64,000 bases of DNA from Anthoceros angustus. Its lineage: Eukaryota > Streptophyta > Anthocerotopsida > Anthocerotales > Anthocerotaceae. Both the position numbers and the translations under genes were made by a program. The stretch covers positions 1,240,001 through 1,304,000 of the forward strand of contig MU008155.1 of the NCBI GenBank assembly GCA_010909165.1. The letters run 5' to 3'. The first letter of the stretch is position 1. The number at the start of each line of letters is the position of its first letter. This document shows, piece by piece, positions 32,949-43,979 of the stretch. Under the pieces are notes generated by a model. The model ran no database searches, was not told where the DNA came from, and saw only the letters and a program-made list of their open reading frames with translations.

Positions 32949-33039
32949 GCACTCTTAGGTTGCTCGCTCTGATGCTTGTGGTCGAATATTCTCCATCAGG
33001 TAAGATAAAGCTATTAACCTGCTATTAATAGAAGGAGGT

Positions 33040-34145
33040 TACCCGCTTTCAAAGCAGCTCAGGTCAAGTGGCAGAAGGAGGTTACCAGCTTTCAAAGCAG
33101 CTCGTGCTGTGCAGGTTAAGTGGCTTTCTTTCGTGGGGATACCAAGTTGAAGCTAAGTGGCTTTCTTTCGTGGGGATACCAAGTTGAAGCTAAGTGGCTT
33201 TCTTTAGTGGGGATACCAAGTTGAAGCTAAGTGGCTTTCGTGGGGATACCAAGTTGAAGCTAAGTGGCTTTCTTTCTGGGGATACCAATTTGAAGCTAAG
33301 TGGCTCTTTCTGGGGATACCAAGTTGAAGCTAAGTGGCTTTCTGTGGGGATACCAAGTTGGAGCCTAAGTGGCTTTCTTGGTGGGGATACCAAGTTGAAG
33401 CTAAGTGGCTTTCTTTAGTGGGGATACCAAGTTGAAGCTAAGTGGCTTTCTGGGGATACCAAGTTGAAGCTAAGTGGCTTTCTCGTGGGGATACCAATTT
33501 GAAGCCAAGTGGCTTTCTTCGTGGGGATACCAAGTTGAAGCCATGGCTTTCTGGGGATACCAAGTTGGAGCTAAGTGGCTTTCTTCGTGGGGATACCAAG
33601 TTGAAGCTAAGTGGCTTTCTTTCGTGGGGATACCAATTTGAAGCTAAGTGGCTTTCTTTCGTGGGGATACCAAGTTGAAGCTAGTAACCTCCTTCTATCA
33701 AGAAGAAGTTACCCGCTTTTAAAGCAGCTCGTGCTGCAAGTCAAGTCGTGGGGATGCCAAGTTGAAGCTAGTAACCTCCTTCTATTAAGAAGAAGTTACC
33801 CGCTTTCAAAGCAGCTCGTGCTGCAGGTCAAGTCGTGGGGATACCAAGTTGAAGCTAGTAACCTCCTTGCTGCAAGTCAAGTCATGGGGATGCCAAGTTG
33901 AAGCTAGTAACCTCCTTCTATTAAGAAGAAGTTACCCGCTTTCAAAGCACTCGTCGCAGTCAAGTCGTGGGGATACCAAGTTGAAGCTAGTAACCTCCTT
34001 CTATTAAGAAGAAGTTACGCTTTCAAAGCAAACGTCGCAGTCAAGTCGTGGGGATACTGTTGAAGCTAGTAACCTCCTTCTATTAAGAAGAAGTTACCCG
34101 CTTTCAAAGCAGCTCGTGCTGCAGGTCAAGTGGCTTTCTTTCGTG
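33040..34145 (+). repeat. Large compound minisatellite
   Basis: From 33113 to 33690 units of about 30-38 bp carry GGGGATACCAAGTTGAAGCT and AAGTGGCTTTCTT. From 33690 to 34145 a longer unit of about 90 bp adds AGTAACCTCCTTCTATTAAG and GTTACCCGCTTTCAAAGCAG. A first longer-type unit also precedes the array at 33040-33120. Unit-length variation is high. The repetitive peptides it would encode are not convincing genes. Confidence 0.93.
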
Positions 34146-34294
34146 GGGATGAATTAGTGGTGTTTGGCCCTCGTTCATGCAATTTCATTAACACTGTTGA
34201 TTGATTGAAGATTATTTATCTTATTTAAATTTTACCTTTATATTAGTCCAGACTATTTTACCACAATCTATGTAGTTATCATATTTCAGTTCCA

Positions 34295-34720
34295 TGACGG
34301 AAATCCGTCCTTAGTGGACTTAAATAAAATTCTTCTTCTCCTCCTCTACTCCATGGGGCAAATAGCCCGGAGTACGAGTCTCATGGCGGTACGGTTGTAC
34401 CGATTCTTTAGAGGACTTCAAATATAAATAAATTGTTGTAGTCGTTGCTATATTCGGTTGTACCGATTCTTTAGAGGACTTCAAATATAAATAAATTGTT
34501 GTAGTCGTTGCTATGTTACTGGTTGTACCGATCCAAGCTCAGGATGCTTAATCACGGCGTTCTTATAAATGTGTGTCTAAAGGGAGTAGATGCCCTTGGT
34601 GAAGTAGGCACACCATGGTCAAGTTGTTAAGTACCAAGTCCCTTGACGGAAATCCGTCCTTAGTGGACTTCAATAAAATTCTTTTTCTTCTTCTGCTGCT
34701 GCTACTGCTGAGTTGGATGT
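34295..34720 (+). repeat. Cluster of LINE-type 3' tails and an inverted satellite copy
   Basis: Four short segments carry a (C)TTAG.GGACTT.AA.ATAAA core followed by a simple tail. They lie near 34310 (TTCTTC tail), 34407 and 34467 (two 62-bp tandem copies with TTGTTGTAGTCGTTGCTAT) and 34655 (TTCTTCTTCTGCTG tail). Bases 34572-34640 are the reverse complement of one 85-bp satellite unit from 22.4-23.0 kb. The clustering suggests repeated insertion at one spot. Confidence 0.65.
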
Positions 34721-35069
34721 TCGTATGGATTTCTTGCGTCATCCTAGTTAAAGGGACAGCAGTGCCTGCTACTTATCACCTTTTGCAGTCAGGTCGCTGG
34801 GATGGGACAGCTTCTGCACCACCGATCAGTGCCCTCTTCCACTAAAGACCAAGTTCCTTCAAACCCTGATTCCATCTACCGCAAAGCTGTTGGAATTTCC
34901 ATCTACCGTAAAGCTCCCAACAGCATTCCTGTTCAAGAAATGGATGTCGACTGACCCTGAGTCCCATCGTGTGATAGCATTTGCAGGGCGCCCGTTGAGA
35001 CGCTCGGGGGCAGGACTTCTGAGCTGCAGCGCCTGAGCAGATCCAGGAAGTGCGGGAGATACGCCAGAG

Positions 35070-35470
35070 GAATGGCAATTGTGCTGCCAAGCCGCAACCG
35101 CGGCAGCCGAGAAGCTTTTGCCCTGTGCAAGCTGTTTAGAGGCAACGTGCAGCCCTTCAGACGGAGCCTATAGCGAATCTGAAGTTCCAATAAAAACCTG
35201 TTTTGTGCATCTCGCGAATCGAAGAAAAGAAGAAGAATTCTCAGGACTATTCCACCCACGGGGGAGGTACAGCTACTCCCACTGCTCCGATCCTGTTCAC
35301 ATTGTGCCCGCCTTGGGTCCCAATCCTGATATCGTTCTTGAACGCAACTGTTTTTTGCTGGTTGCCGTCGGAGCTGGAGTGGAATTTTCACGGCCATATA
35401 GGGCGAGCACATATGCCCCTTCCTCATTTGCTGCAAAAAGCGTGACGTTTTCACTCTCCACGGCCGACCA
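35070..35470 (+). repeat. Old copy of the 30.2-kb repeat family
   Basis: GTGCTGCCAAGCCGC, GGCAACGTGCAGCCCT, CGAATCGAAGAAAA and CTACTCCCACTGCTC occur in the same order as in 30215-30430. The open frame through it (35079-35693) is therefore repeat-derived. From 34720 to 35070, and from 35470 to 36520, I see no convincing gene. Confidence 0.65.
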
Positions 35471-36524
35471 CGAAAGCCTTGCCGACAGCGGCGGACACAC
35501 GATTGTCCTCGCGAGAGGAGGGGAGAAGCACATCTGGAAGCTGAGTCGAAAGTGGCCTAGAAAGTTCCGGGGAGCACGTGGGAATGCAATAGTGAGCTAT
35601 ATGTACCTGACTACAGTACTACTCGGACACGCGGCCTGGTTTGCCGAGCCCTTGCTTAACAAACCTCTCATCGGAGCTTCTGGCATCAATTAAGCAAAGC
35701 GCCTGGAGGCCAGGTGCAGCGGAGCTCTGTGGCTTGGAATGTCGCTGGCCGTACGAGCTGTGCCCATTTTCCGCATCACATACAGTTGCCGATGATCGCA
35801 GGCCCTTGCAAACCCTGGCACGGTCCTGGACACTACGAAACAAAAAGCAAGCTGAGAAAACACATGAGCCAGTGCGAGAATCCCACTTGCCTGATATCAG
35901 TCTACAGTATGCCATTGCCGCACTGGCTGCACTGCATGCAAATTTGCCAAACGCAGAGCAGCAGATTGGAGAAGGATGCCCGATGAGAAGTCTGGAGCCT
36001 GAGCCTCAGAGGCTGATTGGAGAATAATCTGAAGCAGGCTCCGTGTACGCCTTTTTGCGAAAGAGGCCAGGAAGGAGCATCTGCCGAATAAGGTGGAGAG
36101 TCACATGTGGGGAACTGTGCAGTGCACGGTGCACACCTGGTGACAAAGTGACAAGGCGGATAGGAGCAGTGTGCACGTTTTGCGGGAGCGTGGCATGCGC
36201 CACCACCAAGTACAGTGCTGTTGCGAGCGAATGCTCATCCGGATGGGTGGTGATGCCGTCGCCCACCATGGCCCGGGATGCAGAATTTGCAGGTGCGCTT
36301 GTAACAAGTCTACAGTGGCTGCCGTGTCAACCAGACAGCAACACAGCAAAATTGGTTGTCAACGTTTGCTACCCTGTCCAAGCCCGCAATCCCCCAAACA
36401 CGATGCCCTTACCCGAGTCGTGGATCCCGGAGAATCGGCCTGGTGACGTCTCGCTGCTCTATATTAAGGCGCTGGAGGGAGGGGAGAGCAGCGTGTCGCC
36501 CAAGCTTCGCTTTTGGAAGCGGCG

Positions 36525-36530
36525 TATAAA
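36525..36530 (+). promoter_or_regulatory. TATA box of the ABCB gene
   Basis: TATAAA in GGCGTATAAAACTGGGCG lies about 260 bp before the proposed ATG at 36789. A weaker TATATTAA lies near 36460. Confidence 0.45.
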
Positions 36531-36788
36531 ACTGGGCGGGCAGAGAAGGGGACGAATCCATGCCCCCGAGTTCCCGAACTCCCTGTCGCCGAGCGCCCAC
36601 AGACCCACGGTAGAGGGAAGCCCTAGGCCGTGCCCGTGGCCCGTCCTGCCGATCCTGGAGCTTGGAGATGCGATTTCCGGATCGATGAGAGGCGCGACTG
36701 CGCGCCGCATTCGACCGGCCGGGCTCCACCGAGACTGCAGCAGCTGGCTGACAGCAGCAGCAGCATCTGCAGGACGGGGCTAGCTGCC

Positions 36789-39700
36789 ATGGAGGCGGGC
36801 GACGTCGGTGACGGGCGGTACCAGAGCCGGGCCTGGGGGGCGAGGTCTGAAGCGGGAAAGGAGAAGGAATTCGCGGCGGGAGCTCCAGCCATGGCGCCCG
36901 CAGCGGCCGGGACGAAGGCGGGGTGAGCGGGGGCCTGGAGCCGGAAGGCGGTGCCCTTCCACCGCCTCTTCGCTTCGCGGACGCGCAGGACTGGGGTCTG
37001 ATGCTCTGGGCACGGCGGGGCCATCCTGGACGGCCTCCCTCCCGTGATGCTGCTGGTGATGGGCGGCTCATCAATTCCTTCGGGGAGAACTCAAGTCGTG
37101 AAGCCGAACTTCATGGGCGAGATCCGGAAGTACACCGAGGCCTTCACCTACATCGCGATCGGCACCATGGTGGCCAGCTACCTGGAGGCGTCCTGCTGGA
37201 TGCGGACCGGGGAGCGGCAGACGAGCCGGATCCGGCACAAGTACCTCCGCGCAATTCTCCGGCAGGACGTCTCCTTCTTCGACCTGGCGGGCACGTCCAC
37301 GGCGGAGGTGGTGAACTCTGTGGCCGTGGACTCCATGGTTTTCCAGGAGACGCTGGCCGAGAAGATGGCGCACTTCGTGATGAACGTGGCGGGCTTCATC
37401 GGGGGCTACGCGGTGGCCTTCTTCCTGGCCCCGAAGATGGCGGCCTTCATCCTCGCCTTCTCCCCGCTGCTCATCGTGCCCGGGGTGCTGTACGGGCGGA
37501 CCCTGACGCAGCTCTCCCGGAAGCTGCAGCAGCAGTCCGTGAAGGCGGGCGCCGTGGCCGAGCAGGCGCTGTCCGCCATCCGCACCGTCTACTCTTTCGT
37601 CGGGGAGAAGCGCAGCAGCAGCGACTACAGCGCGGCGTTGGCGGAGACGGTGCGGCTCGGCAGCAGCAGGGCTTGCCAAGGGGCTCGCCATCGGCTTCAA
37701 CGGCGTCTCCTACCTCATCTGGGCCTTCGCCGCCTACTACGGCGCGCGCCTCCATCAACGAGGGTGTGAGCGGGGAAGATCGTGGCCACCGGGCTGGCCT
37801 CCATGGTCGGGGGGCTCGCCCTCGGGCTGGCCCTCCCGGATCTGCGCTACTTCGCGGAAGCCACCGCGGCGGCGGCCACCATCTTCTCCATGATCGACCG
37901 CGTCCCCGCCATCGACAGCGACGACCCGGCGGGGACCCAGCTGGAGACAGTGCAGGGCGAGCTGGAGCTGCGGGGGGTGGAATTCCGCTACCCTTCCCGC
38001 CCCGACACGATCGTGTTCCAGGACATGAGCCTCGTCATCGCCGCGGGGCAGACGGTGGCTTTGGTGGGCGGTAGCGGGAGCGGGAAATCCACCGTGGTGG
38101 CGCTCCTGGAACGGCTCTACGACCCCGCCGCCGGGGAGGTGCTCCTGGACGGGGTGAACATCAAGAACGTCCAGCTCAAATGGCTGCGGCTGCAGATCGG
38201 GCTGGTGAGCCAGGAGCCGGCGCTGTTCGCCACTTCCATCATGGAGAACATCCTGCTGGGGAAGGAGGGCGCCACGAAAGAGGAGGCCATGGCCGCCGCC
38301 CGCGCCTCCAACGCCCACGACTTCATCTCCATGCTCCCCGCCGGCTACGACACCCAGGTCGGGGAGCGCGGAGTCCAGATGTCAGGCGGGCAGAAGCAGC
38401 GCATCGCCATCGCCCGCGCCCTGCTCCGCAAGCCCCCCATCCTCCTCCTGGACGAGGCCACGAGCGCGCTGGACGCGGAATCGGAGCGGGTGGTCCAGGC
38501 CGCGCTGGACAGCGCCGCCCTCGGCCGCACCACCGTCGTGGTCGCCCATCGCCTCTCCACCATCCGCCACGCCCACAAGATCGCCGTGGTGCAATCCGGG
38601 CGGATCGTGGAAACCGGGCGCCACGACGAGCTGGTGACCCGGGAAGGCGGCGCGTACGCCGCCCTGGTCCGCCTCCAGCACACCCGCGCCTCGCAGAAGG
38701 AGCTCCACGATGAGATCGCCAGGTGTCCTCCGCCAGAGTCTCCTCCTCCCTCGGCCTGCGGCTCAGCTCGCACCGCATCTCCAGCGCCGCCTCTCCAACG
38801 CCAGAGGCGGCCCCTCACCTTGGAGGAGGTGGACGTGCCACCGCCGGAAACAGGAGAAGCCGCGCCGCCAAAAGCGCCGTCGTTCAAGCGTCTCCTGGCC
38901 TTGAACAAGCCGGAGTGGAAGCACGCGGTGCTGGGGTGTGCGGGGGCGGCAGCGGCGGGGTTCGTGCAGCCCCTCTACGCCCTCCTGCTCGGGACGCTGG
39001 TGTCCGTCTTCTACTACACCGACAAGGAGCGGGAGAAGCAGACGGTGTCCAAGTTCGCGGGTGGTTTCGCCGCGCTCTTCGTGGGCGCGGTGCTGGTGAA
39101 CCTGGTGCAGCACTACAACCTGCAGGTGATGGGGGAGAAGCTGACGCGGCGGGTGCGGGAGATGGTGCTGGAGAAGGTGCTGACGTTCGAGGTCGGGTGG
39201 TTCGACGAGGAGGAGAACAGCTCGGGCGCGGTGTGCGCGCGGCTGAGCAGCGAGGCCAACGTGGTGCGGGCGTTGGTGGGGACCGGTGGCGCTGGTGGTG
39301 CAGGTGATGGCGGCGGTGCTCTTCTCGGCGGCCGTTGGGCTGGTGGTGGCCTGGAAGCTGTCCTTGGTGATGATCGCGATACAGCCCTTGGTGGTGCTGG
39401 CGTACTACGGGAAGAAGATGCTAATGAAGTCGGAGTCCGGGATGGCGATGCGGGCGCAGCAGGAGTCGAGCGCGCTGGCGAGCGAGGCCGTGTGCAACCA
39501 CAGGACCATCACAGCGTTCTGCGCTCAGGATCGGATCGTCGGGCTCTTCGACGCCATGCAGGACGGGCTGAGGAAGGAGAGCGTGCTTAGGGCTAACGTG
39601 GCGGGCGTGGGGTTAGGGCTGGCGCAGTTCACGCTCTACGCCACCTGGGCGGTGGATTTCTACTACGGCGGGAAGCTGGTGAGGGACGGGGACATCTCCT

Positions 39701-40632
39701 TCCACGCCATGTTCATCTGCTTCTTCGTGCTGGTCTCCACCGGGAGGATCATCGCGGATGCCGGGAGCATGACCTCCGACATCGCCAAGGGCGCGGGGGC
39801 GGTGGCCGTGCTCTTCGCGATCCTGGACCGGAAGACGCTCATCGACCCCGACGGCCAGGGGGAGAAGGTGGAGAGGGTTTCCGGGCACATCGAGTTGAAG
39901 GATGTGGATTTCGCGTACCCGGCCCGGCCTGACATCATGATCTTCCGGAACTTCAGCCTCAAGGTGCGGGCGGGGACGAACGTGGCCCTGGTCGGTCAGA
40001 GCGGGTCTGGGAAATCCACCATCATCGGGCTCATCGAGAGGTTTTACGATCCGCTGCGGGGGAAGGTGAAGATTGACGGGAAGGACGTCGCGACGCTGCA
40101 TCTGCGGACGCTGAGGCGGCACATCGCGCTGGTGGGGCAGGAGCCGACGCTCTTCGCCGGGACCATCCGGGAGAACATTTTGTACGGAAGGGAGAACGCG
40201 AGGGAGGCGGAGGTGGTGGAGGCGGCCAAGGCGGCCAACGCGCACGACTTCATCTCTGCGCTCGCGCACGGGTATGATACCAATACCGGGGAGCGGGGGC
40301 TGCAGCTGTCCGGCGGGCAGAAGCAAAGGATCGCTATCGCGCGGGCCATAATCAAGAATCCCGCGATTTTGCTGCTGGACGAGGCCACCAGCGCGCTGGA
40401 CGCGCAGTCGGAAAAGGTAGTGCAGGACGCGCTGGACAGGGTCATGGTGGGGAGGACCACCATCGTCGTCGCGCATCGGCTCACTACCATCCAGAACGCG
40501 GACTCTATCGCCGTGCTGCAGGACGGGGCCATTTTGGAGCAGGGCCGGCACACGGAGCTCTTGGATAAGGGCGAGTCCGGGGCTTACTACCAGCTGGTGC
40601 AGCTGCAGAGCAAGATGGTGGTGGAGACGTGA
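36789..40632 (+). CDS. ABCB-type (MDR/P-glycoprotein) full ABC transporter; frame broken by single-base losses
   Basis: This plasma-membrane type exporter has the order TMD1-NBD1-TMD2-NBD2. TMD1 shows [20 protein letters not shown] and [14 protein letters not shown]1 (about 37960-38690) has Walker [10 protein letters not shown], the Q-loop [10 protein letters not shown], signature MSGGQKQR, Walker [13 protein letters not shown] and switch VVVAHRL. TMD2 starts near 38880. NBD2 (about 39890-40610) has [39 protein letters not shown] and VVVAHRL. All ATPase motifs are present in both halves. The sequence most resembles the plant ABCB15-like clade. There is no clear intron. Frame changes occur near 36926-37040, 37665, 37675, 37752, 37775 and 39280. 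Several fit a missing base in G/C runs (for example GTGGGG-ACC at 39280), so assembly error is more likely than decay. The substrate is unknown; phenolics or auxin would be guesses. Confidence 0.9.
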
Positions 40633-40668
40633 GCTTCCTTCCTTCCTTCCCTCCTTCCTTCCCACGCT
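40633..40668 (+). repeat. CTTCC-type microsatellite after the ABCB stop
   Basis: TTCCTTCCTTCCTTCCCTCC directly follows the stop codon region in the presumed 3' UTR. From 40670 to 41750 I see intergenic sequence that becomes AT-rich after about 41340, without a gene. Confidence 0.8.
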
Positions 40669-41754
40669 GCCACGATATATTCTACACATGTGCACCACGT
40701 CAGGGGACGGATGAAGACTACTGGTAACATTCGCGGCTTGTGGTAGATCTAACGGAGCCTGATGTTCAGCGGGTGGCACATGTAATTCCCAAGCGCTCCC
40801 CTCATGCCCGCGCAACACCACAATTGCTTTGTTGGGCATACGACAAAACACCTCTCTCCTGGCTACCAGAGTTTCCCTCCCTATCTTCTCGAACAAATAT
40901 TTGGCTGTCAGGCAATGTATCCTACAGCTAGCCATGGAGTTACAGTTCCAGAGCAAGACTGCCTACAATGTAAGCCAGGCCAATCCCATCCCGCAATCCT
41001 TACTTGCGAAGGAGCAGCTGGGGACCTTATGATGTATCCAAAATTGTCAAGGAAGCGCGGAATATGTGGTGACTCGAATCGAAGGGATTCCATGGTGGTA
41101 GCACACTTCTGATACGTACTAGCTTTTGAGGCGATAGGATAATGACATTAATGTCAGGGAGTCCCTCCCTTCGAGTGTTTTAAAGTTCAATCGAGCCCAC
41201 TTCCTGCATATTAATCTAAGGGGGGTGAAAAGCATGCTTACTAGGTAGTGGAGAATGAAGAGCATCCTGGCCCGACCCGGCACGATCTAGGGAGTCAGGG
41301 CGAAGCTACTGTCATGCTCGTCGGAGGCCGTCGGGGTTATTAGTTTAAGGTATGACCTATAACAACAGTTAAAAGGTTATGGGAAAATACCAATTATGGT
41401 AACTCGCAGACGCCCTCCTCTGCAATCTGCTCAAAATCGTTACCAAATCTCGCTTTACTTTTTCGGTTAGTGGTTGAAAGTGAGTTCTTTTCCTTAATAA
41501 AACTATTCAAACTTGGCATATTCCTTTTTCAGACTTCCAACATACCCACGTATTGAACGGAATAAACTTGAAATATCCATTTCTTTCTCAAATTAAAGCT
41601 TTCTACTTTCTTAATTGAGTAATTTTTTCCCTTCTCGAATTAAATCTTTTCACTTTCAATTTAGTAACTTTTTTATAATAAAATGATTTATAAGATAGGA
41701 GGCTATGATGTCATAGATGAAACAAATGCATATGTGCACCAATAAGCATGAAAC

Positions 41755-41950
41755 TTGGGAACACTCATATTAGAGATAACCTCCAAGCACCAAGTACATA
41801 TAAAAGAGGAACCAAATCATATGAAAACACTCATAATACAGATGAGACAAAGACATCGAAGCACTAAGTAAACCAAGAAGACAAACCAAATGAGATGGAA
41901 AGCACTCATAATAAAGATGCCACAAAGACCTCTCAACAACAAGTAAACAA
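41755..41950 (+). repeat. Three imperfect 65-75 bp tandem copies in the AT-rich island
   Basis: ACACTCATA.TA.AGAT occurs at 41761, 41825 and (as GCACTCATAATAAAGAT) 41901, each followed by AAGCAC.AAGTA or AACAACAAGTAAA-type words. Located just upstream of the kinase ORF. Confidence 0.55.
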
Positions 41951-42149
41951 CGGTCACAAGATGATGAGCAACAAGGTCCATAAGAGATTTCAGCAACTTC
42001 TTCGACGACAAGAAGCTAACCCCAGCATAACTATCACAACGCCCCATCTACAAACTCCTGGATCTGTATGTAGTCTTCTCTCTATTTGAAAGGGTATCAA
42101 TAGTTGTAGATTTTGAAAGCCCCAATTATCCAAACATGTTGACATTATA

Positions 42150-42953
42150 ATGGATTTTCAGGTTGTTATAAAACAAAATATATATAACGCAAGCGGAGAA
42201 GATTTTGATGACATTTACAAGCTAAATAAAAGAATTGGGAGAGGAGATCATGGTGTTGTCTATGAGTGTATAAATCTAAATACCAAACAACTATGGGCCT
42301 GTAAATGTATCTCACTACTTGGAAAGAGTGCAGGCTTCATCCACATCGTGAATCGGGAGGTGGAGATTATGAAACATCTATCAAATCATCCTTGTATTGT
42401 AAGATTCCAAGATGTTTTCCAGAATGACAGTGAAATACGAATAACTATGGAACTATGCAAAGGAGGTGATTTGTTTGATTATGTCACGACTAGAGAAGAA
42501 TGTGATGAGAAATATATTGTTAAATTATTCGAACAAGTTATTCAAGCTATTAAATGTTGCCATGACCACGGGGTTATGCATGGAGATTTGAAACTACAAC
42601 ATTTTCTTTTCAATGATGGTGACAAGCAAACCCTAAAACTTATTGATTTTGGGCTGGCTACCCAGGTTGCTCCCTCACATATAACTCATCAGGTACTTAT
42701 TCCACATTTTATAATAAAAGACGATATTTGGAGTGCAGGCATAATTTTACAACTTTTAATGTGTGGATATCCTTCCTTTAAAAATATACCTCTTGAGGTA
42801 GCTAGGAGTGAAAATTCTTCTCCAATATATGAAAATTTTAAGTCTAAAATTTCATCACATGGGAAGGATTTAGTACACAGTATGTTAGATCCTAAGCTAA
42901 GGACTTGCTTAACATTAGAGCAAGTTCTTAATCATGCTTGGATGAAAATGTAG
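42150..42953 (+). CDS. Degenerate CDPK-like protein kinase, probably catalytically dead
   Basis: The intronless frame of 267 residues covers a kinase domain only. Features are a glycine loop (G30, G32, G35), the ATP lysine in WACKC (K52), MELCKGGDLFDYV, and DFG at 166-168. The catalytic loop reads HGDLKLQHF (144-152) where kinases have HRDLKPEN. Asp146 and Lys148 are kept, but the Arg and the metal-binding Asn are lost. About a dozen activation-loop residues, including APE, are missing before DDIWSAGII. Helix I ends LTLEQVLNHAWM, typical of CaMK/CDPK kinases, but no EF hands follow. Codons are strongly AT-rich, unlike PPO and ABCB, and it sits in an AT-rich island next to copia sequence. A retrocopy or captured pseudokinase is likely. 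Confidence 0.75.
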   Translation: MDFQVVIKQNIYNASGEDFDDIYKLNKRIGRGDHGVVYECINLNTKQLWACKCISLLGKSAGFIHIVNREVEIMKHLSNHPCIVRFQDVFQNDSEIRITMELCKGGDLFDYVTTREECDEKYIVKLFEQVIQAIKCCHDHGVMHGDLKLQHFLFNDGDKQTLKLIDFGLATQVAPSHITHQVLIPHFIIKDDIWSAGIILQLLMCGYPSFKNIPLEVARSENSSPIYENFKSKISSHGKDLVHSMLDPKLRTCLTLEQVLNHAWMKM

Positions 42954-42959
42954 GTCAAT

Positions 42960-43172
42960 TTTGTTGTTGTTGCTCGATTCGTATCTTTCACCATATATTT
43001 TACATCACACATGACACGGAATGCAAGACACATAAACTCATGTGGTCGCATAGAACATAATAATTAAAATGAGCAAAATTGTACATCTTATATACTTGTG
43101 AATATGTAACCCTAATGTTAACCATGTGAGGTTAACTAACCATATGTAGTACTAACTCTAACACCCCCTCTT
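42960..43172 (-). mobile_element. Copia 3' LTR start and polypurine tract (minus strand)
   Basis: Read on the minus strand, AAGAGGGGG (43172-43164) is followed by TGTTAGAGTTAGTACTACAT from 43163, the usual polypurine tract plus TG start of a copia LTR. The LTR probably extends left to about 42960. Its exact end was not found, nor a second copy. It would belong with the RNase H fragment at 43980-44215, which is on the same strand. Confidence 0.6.
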
Positions 43173-43344
43173 AACCGAGCAGGGTTAACGAAAACGGGGT
43201 CTAGAAATAAATTAGGGTTTCCCGTTCGAAGTCTCGAAAGGAAGATCGAATCAAAGTGGTGGTGAAAGTGAGTCAGAAATCAAGGACGGACCGGACGTAA
43301 ACACAAGGGACTGGCGGTGCTCTAGCTGTGCATAAAATGGAGAT

Positions 43345-43792
43345 ATGTGTTCGAACCACCATTCAGAGTGTAGCTGGCGGCAAGAAGCGCAGAAGAGCGT
43401 GCAAGGAAGTAAGCGGAACCGAGATATCAAGGCTGGAGAGCCACCAGAGATGTGTGACCCCTCTCCAAATTGTGCTGTGGAGCGGGCAAAGTACCCAGAA
43501 GGATGGCCGACCCAGGCAGACCGAAATTTGGTCTGTCACCTGATGCAAACACTGGAAAAGTGCGGAGAACTCGAGAAGTTGCTCAAGTCGGCCAAGTACA
43601 GGGCACTCGAGCTGGCTGACCTGCTGGCAAGTGCTCCACCAAGGGTGCCTCGCATGCACTCCCTCACAGTTGAAGAGATACGTCACATGGTGAGAGAGTT
43701 GGCCTTGATGGGTTTCATGGGTACTGTTGGAGATGATGGGCCAGGAATAGGGCCCACTTACGATCCATATCCTCCTCCTAAGAGAGGTAAGC
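43345..43792 (+). CDS. Unidentified coding exon with splice donor
   Basis: The plus frame encodes a 150-residue stretch of ordinary soluble-protein composition (YPEGWPTQADRNLVCHLMQT; HSLTVEEIRHMVRELALMGF). It runs into AAGAGAG|GTAAGC, a good plant 5' splice site, near 43791. A candidate acceptor GTGTGTGCAG lies near 43885, after which a stop follows almost at once. I do not recognise the protein. It lies between the copia RNase H fragment and its polypurine tract, on the opposite strand. Confidence 0.4.
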
Positions 43793-43979
43793 AGCTCAAC
43801 TCCTGTGTGTGAAGGTTGCAGCTCACGTTTAGATTACTCATAATGGCTTCATCCACTGAGCTGTCCTGTGTGCGAGTGTGTGCAGAATGAAGGGCTGCAC
43901 CACCCTAGAGAACACCACCCAAGAGGCACGCAACAGGCTGTTGAAGACGTTGTGTGTTGCTTCTTAGCTGAGTTTAGGA

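Noticed and set aside
33194-33901. Genes encoding repetitive GDTKLKLSGF peptides
   Set aside because: The peptides arise from the minisatellite, change frame with each unit-length variant and lack flanking gene signals.
35079-35693. 204-codon plus-strand ORF
   Set aside because: It overlaps a diverged copy of the 30.2-kb repeat and has no recognisable domain.
36409-37074. 221-codon minus-strand ORF upstream of ABCB
   Set aside because: It is proline/arginine-rich and antisense to the ABCB promoter and N-terminus, consistent with a GC-driven chance ORF.
39613-40956. Long minus-strand ORF of 447 codons opposite ABCB
   Set aside because: It mirrors the conserved second half of the transporter on the other strand. 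The length results from high GC at third positions.
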